Notes: generated by a model from the sequence alone, not told the origin. A stretch of DNA of 7,510 nt from JAWLDB01 sp041686915 (GCA_041686915.1 JAWLDB010000137.1:1-7510), one strand, 5' to 3'. Positions 1 through 6,745 are shown, counted from the stretch's first letter. Program-made: numbers and translations.

Positions 1-47
1 AAGTTGCACCCGTCGCGCGCAACTACCTGCTCAGTCCGCATTATCAT
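1..47 (-). CDS. Start of an unidentified gene, truncated by the left edge
   Basis: The minus strand carries an ATG at 47-45 preceded by a GAGGGGG Shine-Dalgarno (61-55) with a 7-nt spacer. The same GAGGGGG core precedes the binding-protein gene at 5491. The frame stays open for 15 codons to the edge and reads MIMRTEQVVARDGCN. This is too short to assign a family. It lies past the terminator of the peptide-importer operon, so it probably has its own promoter in 48-143, but I see no convincing -35/-10 pair there. A second in-frame ATG is the third codon (41-39). The call rests on the RBS and open frame only. Confidence 0.4.
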   Translation of the reverse strand, partial: MIMRTEQVVARDGCN

Positions 48-143
48 CGGCAGTCCCCCTCTAATCTGCATCTTCATCCCTACTCTAACATAAAAGCCCT
101 GGAATGTGCGGACCTTAATTCAGATATTTCAGACTACCAGTTT

Positions 144-173
144 AAAAAAGATAGCCCTGCCTACTGCAGGGCT
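144..173 (-). terminator. Rho-independent terminator of the peptide-importer operon
   Basis: On the minus strand an 8-bp perfect stem (AGCCCTGC/GCAGGGCT, arms 153-160 and 166-173) with a 5-nt loop is followed, after 3 nt, by a run of six T (plus-strand A at 144-149). It begins 12 nt after the TGA stop of the last ATPase gene, as expected for an intrinsic terminator closing a minus-strand operon. Confidence 0.88.
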
Positions 174-185
174 GAACAAACTTCA

Positions 186-1154
186 TCAGGAACGATGGCA
201 CGCTACCACATGCCCGCCGCCCATGTTTTTTGCCTGTGGCTCAACTTCGCTGCAAACTGGCAGGGCCATGGGACAACGGGTATGAAAACGGCACCCGGCA
301 GGCGGGTTCATGGGGCTCGGGACCTCTCCTTGCAGGGTGATCCGTTCCCTTTTGCGTCCCGGAAGCGGTTTCGGGCTAGCCGCCAACAATGCACGGGTGT
401 AGGGGTGGGCGGGGCTAAGAAAGACTGCTTCCCGCGGACCGGATTCAACTACTTGTCCGAGATACATTACGGCCACCTGCTGGCTGATATGCCATACGAC
501 CGGCAGGTTATGGGATATGAACAAGTAGGCGAAGCCAAGCTCTTGCTGCAGTTCTTTCAAAAGGTTTAGCACCTGGCTCTGAACAGATACATCTAGAGCG
601 GAAGTAGGTTCATCGCACAGCAAAATGTCCGGATTGGAGGCGAGCGCACGGGCAATACCGATGCGTTGCCGCTGACCGCCACTAAACTCGTGGGGATAGC
701 GTTTGATCGTTTCCTCCCCGAGGCTGACAGCTGCAAACAGTTCTCGAACGCGCTCTAAGCGATTACCGGGGAAGCCGCGGACTATAAGCGGCTCCTCTAC
801 GCTTTGTCCGACTGTCAGGCGAGGATTGAGTGTGGCGTATGGATCCTGAAATACCATCTGGGCTCTCAGCTGCAAAGCAGACAGATCTTGCTTGCTACTG
901 AAGTCAAGCAATTCACCGTTTAGTGCGACCTGACCATCCGTCGGCTTCTCGAGTCCAGCCAACATGCGGGCAACTGTCGTCTTGCCGCAGCCGCTCTCAC
1001 CAACCAGTGCTAAGGTCTCGCCAGGGCGAAGCTGAAAACTCACATTGTCCACGGCCCGCACTCCACCGACTGGACGCGAGAACAGCCCCTTGCGCAGTGG
1101 GAAGACTTTTGTCAAGCCAGACACTTCCATTACAGGCTGTTTCGCTACTGACAT
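186..1154 (-). CDS. Peptide ABC importer ATPase, DppF/OppF type
   Basis: This is a cytoplasmic ATP-binding subunit that pairs with the neighbouring DppD-type ATPase to power peptide (or nickel/oligopeptide) import. From the chosen start it has 322 residues, typical for the family. Visible motifs are Walker A GESGCGKT (52-59), Q-loop Q103, signature FSGGQ (157-161), Walker B ILLCDEP (177-183) and switch His215. The C-terminal oligopeptide-transporter extension has four cysteines (288, 294, 301, 319). The ATG at 1154 is chosen because AGGAGG (1170-1165) lies 10 nt upstream. The frame extends back to a GTG at 1199, but this adds a non-homologous stretch inside the preceding gene. Its start overlaps the end of the preceding gene by 10 nt (1145-1154), so translation is probably coupled. 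It is the last gene of the operon. The substrate cannot be read from the ATPase. Confidence 0.95.
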   Translation of the reverse strand: MSVAKQPVMEVSGLTKVFPLRKGLFSRPVGGVRAVDNVSFQLRPGETLALVGESGCGKTTVARMLAGLEKPTDGQVALNGELLDFSSKQDLSALQLRAQMVFQDPYATLNPRLTVGQSVEEPLIVRGFPGNRLERVRELFAAVSLGEETIKRYPHEFSGGQRQRIGIARALASNPDILLCDEPTSALDVSVQSQVLNLLKELQQELGFAYLFISHNLPVVWHISQQVAVMYLGQVVESGPREAVFLSPAHPYTRALLAASPKPLPGRKRERITLQGEVPSPMNPPAGCRFHTRCPMALPVCSEVEPQAKNMGGGHVVACHRS

Positions 1155-2125
1155 GCCTGGGCCACCTCCTTGGCTTTGCCTGATGACGCGCGCCAGCACC
1201 TGGCTGACTGTGTGGCTGTTACAGGGAGCATATGCTGACTCTGGTGGCAGGCCGCTTCAACATGTGGGCAGCGAGCAGCGAATGCACAACCTTCCATGTT
1301 CAGATTCCGGGGCACTGTCCCTGGAATGCTGTACAAACGATCCTGTGCTTCTCCCCACAGGGGCAAGGATTGCAGCAGCCCCTGTGTGTAAGGATGCGCC
1401 GGGTGCTCAAACAGCTCTTGCACTGTACCTGTTTCCACCACTTGTCCTGCGTACATGACGATAGCACGCTGGGCATATTCAGCCACCAGTCCCAGGTCGT
1501 GGGTGATGAGCAGCTGGGCCATGCCGGTATCCTTCTGCAGGTCACTCAGCAGGTCCAGAATCTGTGCTTGCACTGTCACATCCAGTGCTGTAGTTGGTTC
1601 ATCTGCAATTAGCAGCTCAGGCTGACCTGCCAGGGCCATAGCAATCATTACCCGCTGACGCATACCGCCCGAAAGCTCGTGCGGGAAGTTGCGCAGGCGT
1701 TTGGCCGGGTCAGGAATACCTACCCGCTCCAGATATTCTGCTGCATTGGCTAGGGCTTTCCGCTTATCCATGCCCCGGTGCAACGTTAGCACCTCACCAA
1801 TCTGCTGCCCTACTGTGTATACAGGGTTCAGACAGGTCATCGGTTCCTGAAAAATCATAGCCATAGAGCTGCCACGCAGCCCCCTACGCTTATCTTCTGG
1901 CAGAGTGAGCAAGTCCTGTCCACGAAAGGTGATGCTGCCAGCTGTAATCCGTCCTGGGTGGCTAAGCAATCCCATGATAGATAATGCAGTTACACTCTTG
2001 CCCGATCCGCTCTCTCCAACAATACCGAGCGTCTCCCCGGGCTTGAGGCCAAAGGATACCTGCCTGACGACCGGGCTAGTGCCAAAGGCAATCTGTAAAC
2101 CTTCTACCTTTAACAGGTCCTGCAT
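1145..2125 (-). CDS. Peptide ABC importer ATPase, DppD/OppD type
   Basis: This is the second ATP-binding subunit of the importer, 326 residues and cytoplasmic. Motifs are Walker A GESGSGKS (37-44), Q-loop Q93, signature LSGGM (151-155), Walker B LLIADEP (171-177) and switch His209. The C-terminal extension again holds four cysteines (280, 286, 293, 310), a pattern linked in some Dpp/Opp ATPases to a [4Fe-4S] cluster. Whether this protein binds one is inference. The ATG at 2125 directly abuts the TAG of the upstream permease with no spacer. Its Shine-Dalgarno (GAGGAGG) lies inside the end of that permease gene, indicating coupled translation. All catalytic motifs of the two ATPases look intact, so a heterodimer with two working sites is expected. 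Confidence 0.95.
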   Translation of the reverse strand: MQDLLKVEGLQIAFGTSPVVRQVSFGLKPGETLGIVGESGSGKSVTALSIMGLLSHPGRITAGSITFRGQDLLTLPEDKRRGLRGSSMAMIFQEPMTCLNPVYTVGQQIGEVLTLHRGMDKRKALANAAEYLERVGIPDPAKRLRNFPHELSGGMRQRVMIAMALAGQPELLIADEPTTALDVTVQAQILDLLSDLQKDTGMAQLLITHDLGLVAEYAQRAIVMYAGQVVETGTVQELFEHPAHPYTQGLLQSLPLWGEAQDRLYSIPGTVPRNLNMEGCAFAARCPHVEAACHQSQHMLPVTATQSARCWRASSGKAKEVAQACQ

Positions 2126-2962
2126 CTACCTCGCCTCCTCTACCAGTTTGGGATCTAGTGCATCGCGCATCCCATCTCCCAAAAGGTTAAAAGCCAACAC
2201 CGCCATCATGATCGCAAGTCCCGGGAAAGTGGCTATGTGCGGGGCAGTCTGGAAGTATGTGCGCCCTTGGTTAAGAATACTGCCCCAGCTTGCATCCGGT
2301 TCTTGAATACCGAACCCGAGAAAACTTAGGCTCGACTCGAGCAGAATGACGTTAGCTACGTTCAACGTAACCATGACGATAAGAGGAGACCAGCAATTGG
2401 GCAGAACATGCCGTGAGAGTAAGCGCAAGTGACCTGATCCGTAGGCTCTGGCAGCTTCCACGAAAGGCTTCTGCTTAATAGCCAGGATTTCACCGCGCAG
2501 CACCCGGGCATATCCTGTCCAGGAAGACAAGCCGATGATAATCAACACTGTATTGAAGCTCGGACCGATGATTGCTACAGACGCCATAACCAGCAGGAAC
2601 TGCGGGATGGTCATGAACACTTCAGCCAGGCGCATAACCAAAAGGTCTACCCAGCCACCGAAGTAGCCGGCAAGCGAACCCATTACTACCCCCACCAATA
2701 GGGAGATAACGCCGGCCAGGAGCCCGACTGTCAGGGAAATCCGGGCGCCAAACAGCATACGGCTGAGGATGCACCGGCCAAGGGCGTCCTGACCGAAGGG
2801 ATACTGCAGACTTGGGCCCCGTAGGCCTTGGGACGGATTGACATCGGCCGGGTCGTTAGGAGCTAGAAACGGCGCAAATACGGCGAGTAGACTGAGCAGG
2901 AGCAGAACGATTGCCCCGGCTGTGGCCAGGCGATGATGAGCCAAGCGTTTGAGCGTCTTCAT
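2126..2962 (-). CDS. Peptide ABC importer permease, DppC/OppC type
   Basis: This inner-membrane permease of the binding-protein-dependent transport family forms the channel with the DppB-type partner. It has 278 residues. An N-terminal membrane helix (about 13-33) is followed by the family's extracytoplasmic segment ending in YPFGQDALGR (54-63). About five further hydrophobic helices lie between 74 and 265. The cytoplasmic coupling (EAA) loop is about 168-190, starting FVEAARAYG. The ATG at 2962 is chosen because GGAGG, overlapping the TAG of the upstream permease, sits 6 nt before it. A longer frame opens with a TTG at 2998 inside the upstream gene but adds a charged, non-family extension. 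The gap to the upstream gene is 10 nt and the downstream gene begins immediately, so it is within one transcript. Confidence 0.94.
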   Translation of the reverse strand: MKTLKRLAHHRLATAGAIVLLLLSLLAVFAPFLAPNDPADVNPSQGLRGPSLQYPFGQDALGRCILSRMLFGARISLTVGLLAGVISLLVGVVMGSLAGYFGGWVDLLVMRLAEVFMTIPQFLLVMASVAIIGPSFNTVLIIIGLSSWTGYARVLRGEILAIKQKPFVEAARAYGSGHLRLLSRHVLPNCWSPLIVMVTLNVANVILLESSLSFLGFGIQEPDASWGSILNQGRTYFQTAPHIATFPGLAIMMAVLAFNLLGDGMRDALDPKLVEEAR

Positions 2963-2972
2963 GTTCTCCCTC

Positions 2973-3893
2973 CTACTCCAGTCTGACTCTGGGATCAACC
3001 CAGGCGTACATTAGATCAACCAATAGGTTGGCTGCCACAACAGCCACCGAAATCATCAAAATAATCGCCTGCACCAGGAAGAAGTCGCGCTGCAGCAGAG
3101 CGGTCGTCAGTAAACGACCTAGGCCCGGCCAAGCAAAAATGGTCTCCACGATGACTGTACCGACTACCATGAAAGCCAGCCACGTTCCGAGGACAGTGAT
3201 AATCGGGATGAGTGCGTTGCGCAGGGCATGGCGCACCAAAACAGCCCGTTCGCGCAAACCCTTGGCCCGGGCTGTGCGCACGTAGTCTTCCTTCAACACT
3301 TCCAGCACGCTGGTGCGAATCATACGCATCAGGCCAGCAGCCCAACTGAAGCCGAGGGCAGTAGCTGGCAGGATGTAGTTCAACCAGCTACCGGTGCCGC
3401 TGGTCGGCAACAGATCAAGCTTCACAGAAACTACGATGATTAGCACCATTGACAACCAGAACGAAGGCATCGACATACCTACCAAAGCTAACGCGCTGGA
3501 ACAGTAGTCTACCCAGGTCCCCCGTTTGGCGGCAGCCATTACTCCCAAGGGAAAGGCAATTGTCAAGCCGAGCAACGTCGCCCAGAAGTTCAGCTTAAGG
3601 GTGTACGGGAGCCTACTCTGGATGAGAAAAGAGACAGGTAAGTTGGTAGCGATAGACTTGCCAAAATCCAGCCTGATCGCTCTGCCGAGCCACAAAAGAT
3701 ATTGCGAGAAGAAGGGCTTGTCGAAACCCCATTCAGCCCTGATGGCTGCAACTACTTCCGCTGGGGCTTCCCGACCGGCCAGCATGCGCACCGGGTCTCC
3801 CGGCGCCAGATGCATCAGACCAAAGACAATCAAGCTGATGCCGAGAATGAGCGGGATGGCGAGCAGCACCCGCTTAACGATATATTTGAGCAT
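2973..3893 (-). CDS. Peptide ABC importer permease, DppB/OppB type
   Basis: This is the first permease of the importer, 306 residues. The N-terminus MLKYIVKRVLLAIPLILG and the following LAPGDPVRMLAG (29-40) are hallmarks of the DppB/OppB subfamily. Hydrophobic helices lie at about 9-29, 102-122, 133-157, 172-190, 231-255 and 275-295. The EAA coupling loop is about 204-230 (DYVRTARAKGL). The ATG at 3893 has AGGAGG 7 nt upstream. A TTG at 3914 would also open the frame, but it overlaps the RBS and adds only seven residues. The gene follows the binding-protein gene after 56 nt, the only sizeable gap in the operon, which holds a stable hairpin. Confidence 0.94.
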   Translation of the reverse strand: MLKYIVKRVLLAIPLILGISLIVFGLMHLAPGDPVRMLAGREAPAEVVAAIRAEWGFDKPFFSQYLLWLGRAIRLDFGKSIATNLPVSFLIQSRLPYTLKLNFWATLLGLTIAFPLGVMAAAKRGTWVDYCSSALALVGMSMPSFWLSMVLIIVVSVKLDLLPTSGTGSWLNYILPATALGFSWAAGLMRMIRTSVLEVLKEDYVRTARAKGLRERAVLVRHALRNALIPIITVLGTWLAFMVVGTVIVETIFAWPGLGRLLTTALLQRDFFLVQAIILMISVAVVAANLLVDLMYAWVDPRVRLE

Positions 3894-3915
3894 GTTGGTG
3901 CCTCCTTCAAGCAAG

Positions 3916-3938
3916 GCGGGCGCCTTAGCAGCGCCCGC
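3916..3938 (-). promoter_or_regulatory. Intercistronic GC-rich hairpin after the binding-protein gene
   Basis: An 8-bp perfect inverted repeat, GCGGGCGC (3916-3923) and GCGCCCGC (3931-3938), encloses a 7-nt loop. It begins 11 nt after the stop codon of the binding-protein gene and lies before the RBS of the first permease. No T run follows in the transcribed direction, so it is not a standard terminator. By analogy with other binding-protein operons it could protect the upstream mRNA 3' end and raise binding protein above the membrane subunits. That role is inferred. Confidence 0.6.
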
Positions 3939-3949
3939 GCCATAGTATT

Positions 3950-5491
3950 CTATCTTGCTTTGAGCTGGTACAGGTACTGGTACTGCCCTGCAGGCTCTTC
4001 TGTCATACCGGTAAACTCAGTGCTAAGTGCGGAAAGTGTGTTCGGGTGGTAGAGCCAAATAGCTGCGACATCCTCGGCCATAATCTCCTGCACTTCGTCA
4101 TAGATCACCTTGCGCGCGGCAGGATCGCTTTCGCGGCGGCCCTGTTCCAGCAGTTCGTCTACGCGGGCGTTGCTGTAACACCAGTCGTTGAACCCGTTAT
4201 CAATGGCGCTGGAATGCCAGGAGTTGTATTGATCCGGCTCGGGACTGACGCCCATAGAGAGCATCATCGCTTCATAGTCACGTGCGTCGAGACGGTCGTA
4301 CATCACGGCGGTATCCATGAACTCCAGTTTCATCTCAATACCGACTTCGCTAAACCAGCGCTGCAAGAGTACTGCCTGGTTATTCATCTGCTGGTTTCCT
4401 GAGGCAATCAATACGCTGAAGCTAAAGCGCTGCCCCTGATTGTTAACCAACACGCCGTCTGTACCAGGAGTCCAACCTGCCTCTGCCAGCAGCTGCTTGG
4501 CTAGATCGGGGTTATGGTCAAACGCTTTCACATTCGGGTTGTGCCAAGCTTCGTTAATCGCTGCATATGACCCTACTGCCGGCCTGGCAGCGCCCTTCAA
4601 GACGTCGTCGATGATGGTCTGTTTGTCTACTGCATAGGCCATCGCCTGGCGTACCTTCTTATCCTGGAACAACCAGTAGCGATTGTTCTGTCCGAGGTAA
4701 GCGAAGCGCAGTTGCGGAATGGAGAACGCCTCTACCTTGTCACTCTTCTCAAGATTAGCAAAGTCTTCCGCAGTCAGACCTGAAGCATAGTCAATTTCAC
4801 CCTTGGAGAGAGCCATTGCCCTGACTGCAGGTTCGGGAATGGGCTTAAAAACCAGAGTATTGATGGCTGGCTTACCACCCCAGTAGTTCGGGTTGGCTTC
4901 CAAGGTCACATGATCATCCGGCACCCACTCTTTAAACACAAATGGACCAGTGCCCAGCGGGTTCATGTTGTAGCTATCCAACCCTACCGATGGGGTATGG
5001 TGCTCTGCCATAATCGGGATTTGAGTCATCTTGTCGAGGAACGGGCCATGCGGTTCATTCAGGTGAAACACAACAGTCAACGGGTCAGAAGCATCAATTT
5101 CTTCGATGATCATGAAGTTCTGCCGACGGATGGACTTCGTGGCCGGATCCAGCACTAATTCATAGGTGTACTTAACATCCTCGGAGGTGAAGGCCTCACC
5201 GTCGTGCCACTTCACATCGGGACGCAGCTTGAATGTCCAGGTCATACCATCTTCTGATGTAGACCATTCGGTGGCAAGAGCTGGCTGCAGCTCATAATTG
5301 CCCTCATATTTAACCAGCGGTTCGTGGATTTGGTAGCTTACTACAGACGAAACCACGTTGGTTAGGAGTACGGGTGCTATGTTCTTGATGTCTGCATCGT
5401 TCCCATAGACGAACGCGTCACTGCCAGATCCCCCTGTGCAGCCTACCAGCACCAGGCTTAGCGCCAGCATTGCCAATACTAATCTCTTCAT
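3950..5491 (-). CDS. Peptide-type ABC importer substrate-binding lipoprotein (SBP family 5)
   Basis: This extracytoplasmic receptor captures the substrate for the permease pair encoded just downstream. It has 513 residues, typical for family 5. The lipoprotein signal peptide is MKRLVLAMLALSLVLVGC with lipobox LVGC and lipidated Cys18, followed by a flexible Gly/Ser linker, indicating a membrane-anchored protein. The family signature region is clear: PALATEWSTSEDGMTWTF and then KWHDGEAFTSEDV near 70-105, with the usual NPNYWGG segment near 200. Ligands of this family include dipeptides, oligopeptides, nickel chelates and sugars, and the sequence does not decide between them. The ATG at 5491 is preceded by GAGGGGG (5508-5502) with a 10-nt spacer, a slightly long spacing. 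It is the first gene of the operon, transcribed from the promoter at 5541-5569 and divergent from the serine hydrolase. Confidence 0.94.
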   Translation of the reverse strand: MKRLVLAMLALSLVLVGCTGGSGSDAFVYGNDADIKNIAPVLLTNVVSSVVSYQIHEPLVKYEGNYELQPALATEWSTSEDGMTWTFKLRPDVKWHDGEAFTSEDVKYTYELVLDPATKSIRRQNFMIIEEIDASDPLTVVFHLNEPHGPFLDKMTQIPIMAEHHTPSVGLDSYNMNPLGTGPFVFKEWVPDDHVTLEANPNYWGGKPAINTLVFKPIPEPAVRAMALSKGEIDYASGLTAEDFANLEKSDKVEAFSIPQLRFAYLGQNNRYWLFQDKKVRQAMAYAVDKQTIIDDVLKGAARPAVGSYAAINEAWHNPNVKAFDHNPDLAKQLLAEAGWTPGTDGVLVNNQGQRFSFSVLIASGNQQMNNQAVLLQRWFSEVGIEMKLEFMDTAVMYDRLDARDYEAMMLSMGVSPEPDQYNSWHSSAIDNGFNDWCYSNARVDELLEQGRRESDPAARKVIYDEVQEIMAEDVAAIWLYHPNTLSALSTEFTGMTEEPAGQYQYLYQLKAR

Positions 5492-5514
5492 CGTTTGTTA
5501 TCCCCCTCAATGAT

Positions 5515-5545
5515 TGCATATTTATCTTTGCTTATGCATAAATAT
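5515..5545. repeat. Candidate operator: paired TGCATA repeats at the importer promoter
   Basis: Two 11-bp direct repeats, TGCATATTTAT (5515-5525) and TGCATAAATAT (5535-5545), match at 9 of 11 positions and start exactly 20 bp apart, close to two helical turns. The same stretch contains an inverted repeat ATATTTAT/ATAAATAT (5518-5525, 5538-5545) and the palindrome TTATGCATAA (5532-5541). The array covers the -10 element and the expected transcription start of the importer operon, the position of a repressor site. The region is AT-rich, which raises the chance of coincidental symmetry. The regulator is unknown. Confidence 0.45.
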
Positions 5546-5569
5546 ATAACATTCAGCGCAAGATTTCAA
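5541..5569 (-). promoter_or_regulatory. Sigma-A-type promoter of the peptide-importer operon
   Basis: On the minus strand TTGAAA (5569-5564) and TATATT (5546-5541) are separated by exactly 17 bp. Each box differs from consensus at one position only. The predicted start is near 5534, giving a leader of about 42 nt before the ATG at 5491, with the RBS inside it. Confidence 0.75.
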
Positions 5570-5593
5570 GTACTTTATTTCAGTTTCTTTCGT

Positions 5594-5601
5594 TATACAA
5601 T
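5594..5601 (+). promoter_or_regulatory. Possible -10 element for the serine hydrolase
   Basis: TATACA (5594-5599), overlapping TACAAT (5596-5601), is a fair -10 candidate about 50 nt upstream of the TTG start. No good -35 lies at 16-18 bp; the best is a weak T-rich stretch around 5571-5579. If used, transcription would start near 5607, so the mRNA would begin almost directly with the RBS-sequestering hairpin. An activator or another sigma factor may be needed. Confidence 0.3.
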
Positions 5602-5608
5602 CAAAAGC

Positions 5609-5648
5609 GCACCACCTCCCTCATAGACATAAGCGGAGGAGGTGGTGC
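5609..5648 (+). promoter_or_regulatory. Leader hairpin that can sequester the RBS of the serine hydrolase
   Basis: GCACCACCTCC (5609-5619) is perfectly complementary to GGAGGTGGTGC (5638-5648), with an 18-nt loop between. With a 2-nt bulge the pairing can continue into AAAGC upstream, which covers the first bases of the TTG start. The right arm contains most of the Shine-Dalgarno GGAGGAGG (5635-5642). The left arm contains ACCTCC, the core of the 16S rRNA anti-SD. The folded form should block initiation, so this may be a translational switch or thermosensor-like element. The function is inferred from base pairing only. Confidence 0.55.
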
Positions 5649-6261
5649 TTTGCCAAACTTCATGTGGAGCATATCTGTACTGGTCTTGCTGGCAATCCTC
5701 TCAACCCTCGCAGTGCCTGCGGACGTGGTGCCCGCGTATTCCAGCCTGGATCAGACACAGCATCTGATGCGTACCGCCTGGGCAGAGTCAGAACAGAGGT
5801 ATAGAGCGGAAGTATTTGATATCATTGCTCGCAGGTTGCAGGAGTTTCGCGATTATGGCCGTGGATACGGAGATGTGGGCATTTATGTTGAGGAGCTTAA
5901 GTCCGGCTTCAGTCTTGGATACGATGCTGAGCACTTGCAGCTGGATGGACGGGGTGAGTATGCAGCCTACTATCATACTGCATCAGTCGCCAAGCTGCTC
6001 ATGGCGTATGCATTTTACCGGCTAGACGATTTAGGCGAAGTCGATAAGGAAGCCTGGCATATAGATCCGGTTGTGCGCCAGCGTTACCAGTTTCGCCCGA
6101 TGATTCACAAGATGATTACCCACTCTCTCAACCTGCACTACAACGTGTTGCTGAGGTACCTGGGATGGGAAAAGGTATATGATACGTTGATGTCACTGGA
6201 CCTGCGCCATTCTCGGCTTTCCCGGGAGCTTGGCTGGGCACCCGGCACATCCAGTGCCACT

Positions 6262-6264
6262 TGA
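6262..6264 (+). other. In-frame TGA interrupting the serine hydrolase
   Basis: The codons around it read SSAT-TGA-QERYGTLEAPRTTPRDLG. The downstream part matches the family's conserved TTPRDL helix start, so the true frame continues. TGA followed by C is a leaky stop context. Single-base changes could derive it from TGG, CGA, AGA, GGA, TGC or others. Other genes here use TGG for Trp and TGA as a stop, so a reassigned code is not indicated. Confidence 0.85.
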
Positions 6265-6276
6265 CAGGAGCGCTAT

Positions 6277-6294
6277 GGGACGCTGGAAGCGCCC
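6277..6294 (+). other. Small bulged hairpin just after the in-frame TGA
   Basis: GGG (6277-6279), an unpaired A (6280) and CGC (6281-6283) pair with GCG (6289-6291) and CCC (6292-6294) around a 5-nt loop TGGAA. The stem starts 12 nt after the TGA. The layout of 3 bp, one-nt bulge, 3 bp and small loop resembles the upper stem of bacterial SECIS elements. The bulge is A rather than U and the loop is not GGUC. GC-rich coding DNA can produce this by chance. Confidence 0.35.
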
Positions 6295-6662
6295 CGGACA
6301 ACGCCGAGAGATTTGGGTGTACTACTAGCCAGTCTCTATCGGGGAAATGTTTTGTCGCCAGAGAACAATCAGCTGATGCTAGATGCCCTGACTAATACCA
6401 TATACAACACCCGCATTCCATTGGCGATCAATTATGCAGTGCCAGTCGCGCACAAGACCGGAACCAAGGACTGGGTCTACAATGATGCTGCTATGGTTCT
6501 ACTACCCGATAACCCATTTGTACTAGTAATCCTGACCAAGGGTGTACCTTCGCGAGTGCAGACCACCATGCGCCAGATTGCTCGTGATATGTACCAATTT
6601 GAGCTGCAGCGGCGGGATAACGGTAAGGCTGAGCAAATGGGTGAACTGAAGGCATGGCTTGA

Positions 6663-6677
6663 TACCTGGTCCAGGTA
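6663..6677. repeat. Short palindrome over the serine hydrolase stop codon
   Basis: TACCTGG, one T, and CCAGGTA form a 7-bp perfect inverted repeat ending within the TAA stop (6676-6678). As RNA it could make a 6-bp stem with a 3-nt loop. No T run follows, so it is not a terminator. It could be a protein site or a minor mRNA structure between the two genes. Confidence 0.35.
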
Positions 6678-6745
6678 AAATGCAGCATGCCACAGGCAGG
6701 ACAGGCATAACCTGTACCAAGCCTGGAAGAAAGCGGGGTGGTCTT

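Larger units (their letters stand above)
5650..6678 (+). pseudogene. Exported serine hydrolase (class A beta-lactamase-like fold) with an in-frame TGA
   Basis: Read through one TGA, this frame encodes 342 residues of a secreted penicillin-interacting-type serine hydrolase. Motifs are S112-V-A-K115 (SxxK nucleophile and base), S159-L-N161 (SxN) and, after the stop, K269-T-G271 followed by VYNDAAMVLLPDNPFVLVILTKG. The TGA is codon 205, and both halves are in the same frame with no indel. Translation stopping there gives 204 residues without KTG, which should be inactive. The class A omega-loop ExxLN is not seen, so a peptidase or other hydrolase is more likely than a beta-lactamase. The N-terminus is hydrophobic (7-29), probably a signal peptide, but lacks Lys/Arg. 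The TTG at 5650 is the only usable start: GGAGGAGG lies 7 nt upstream and no ATG/GTG/TTG occurs just before it. Readings are a recent nonsense mutation, an assembly error, or recoding. Confidence 0.75.

Noticed and set aside
1045..1458. Open plus-strand frame of 137 codons across the two ATPase genes
   Set aside because: It lies antisense to two genes with complete ABC motifs, has low-complexity, non-family sequence and no RBS. It is a shadow frame.
3526..4052. Overlapping plus-strand frames across the permease and binding-protein genes
   Set aside because: They are antisense to well-supported coding sequence, and their translations resemble no protein family I recognise.
5609..5648. The leader hairpin as a minus-strand terminator (it is followed by CTTTT on that strand)
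   Set aside because: No minus-strand gene ends there, it lies upstream of the importer promoter, and the T run is only four. Its overlap with the plus-strand RBS is a better explanation.
6275..6325. Short ATG frame with an AGGAG just upstream, after the TGA
   Set aside because: It is in a different frame, runs about 17 codons to a TAG, and would not restore the hydrolase C-terminus.
6313..6678. A separate gene starting at TTG 6313
   Set aside because: It has no Shine-Dalgarno, starts inside the conserved TTPRDLG motif, and is the same frame as the upstream half. It is the C-terminal part of the interrupted hydrolase.
6659..6745. Longer start (TTG 6659) for the amino-acid-binding lipoprotein
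   Set aside because: It would place 29 polar residues before the signal peptide and overlap the hydrolase gene. GTG 6746 gives a normal lipoprotein signal and a better RBS.
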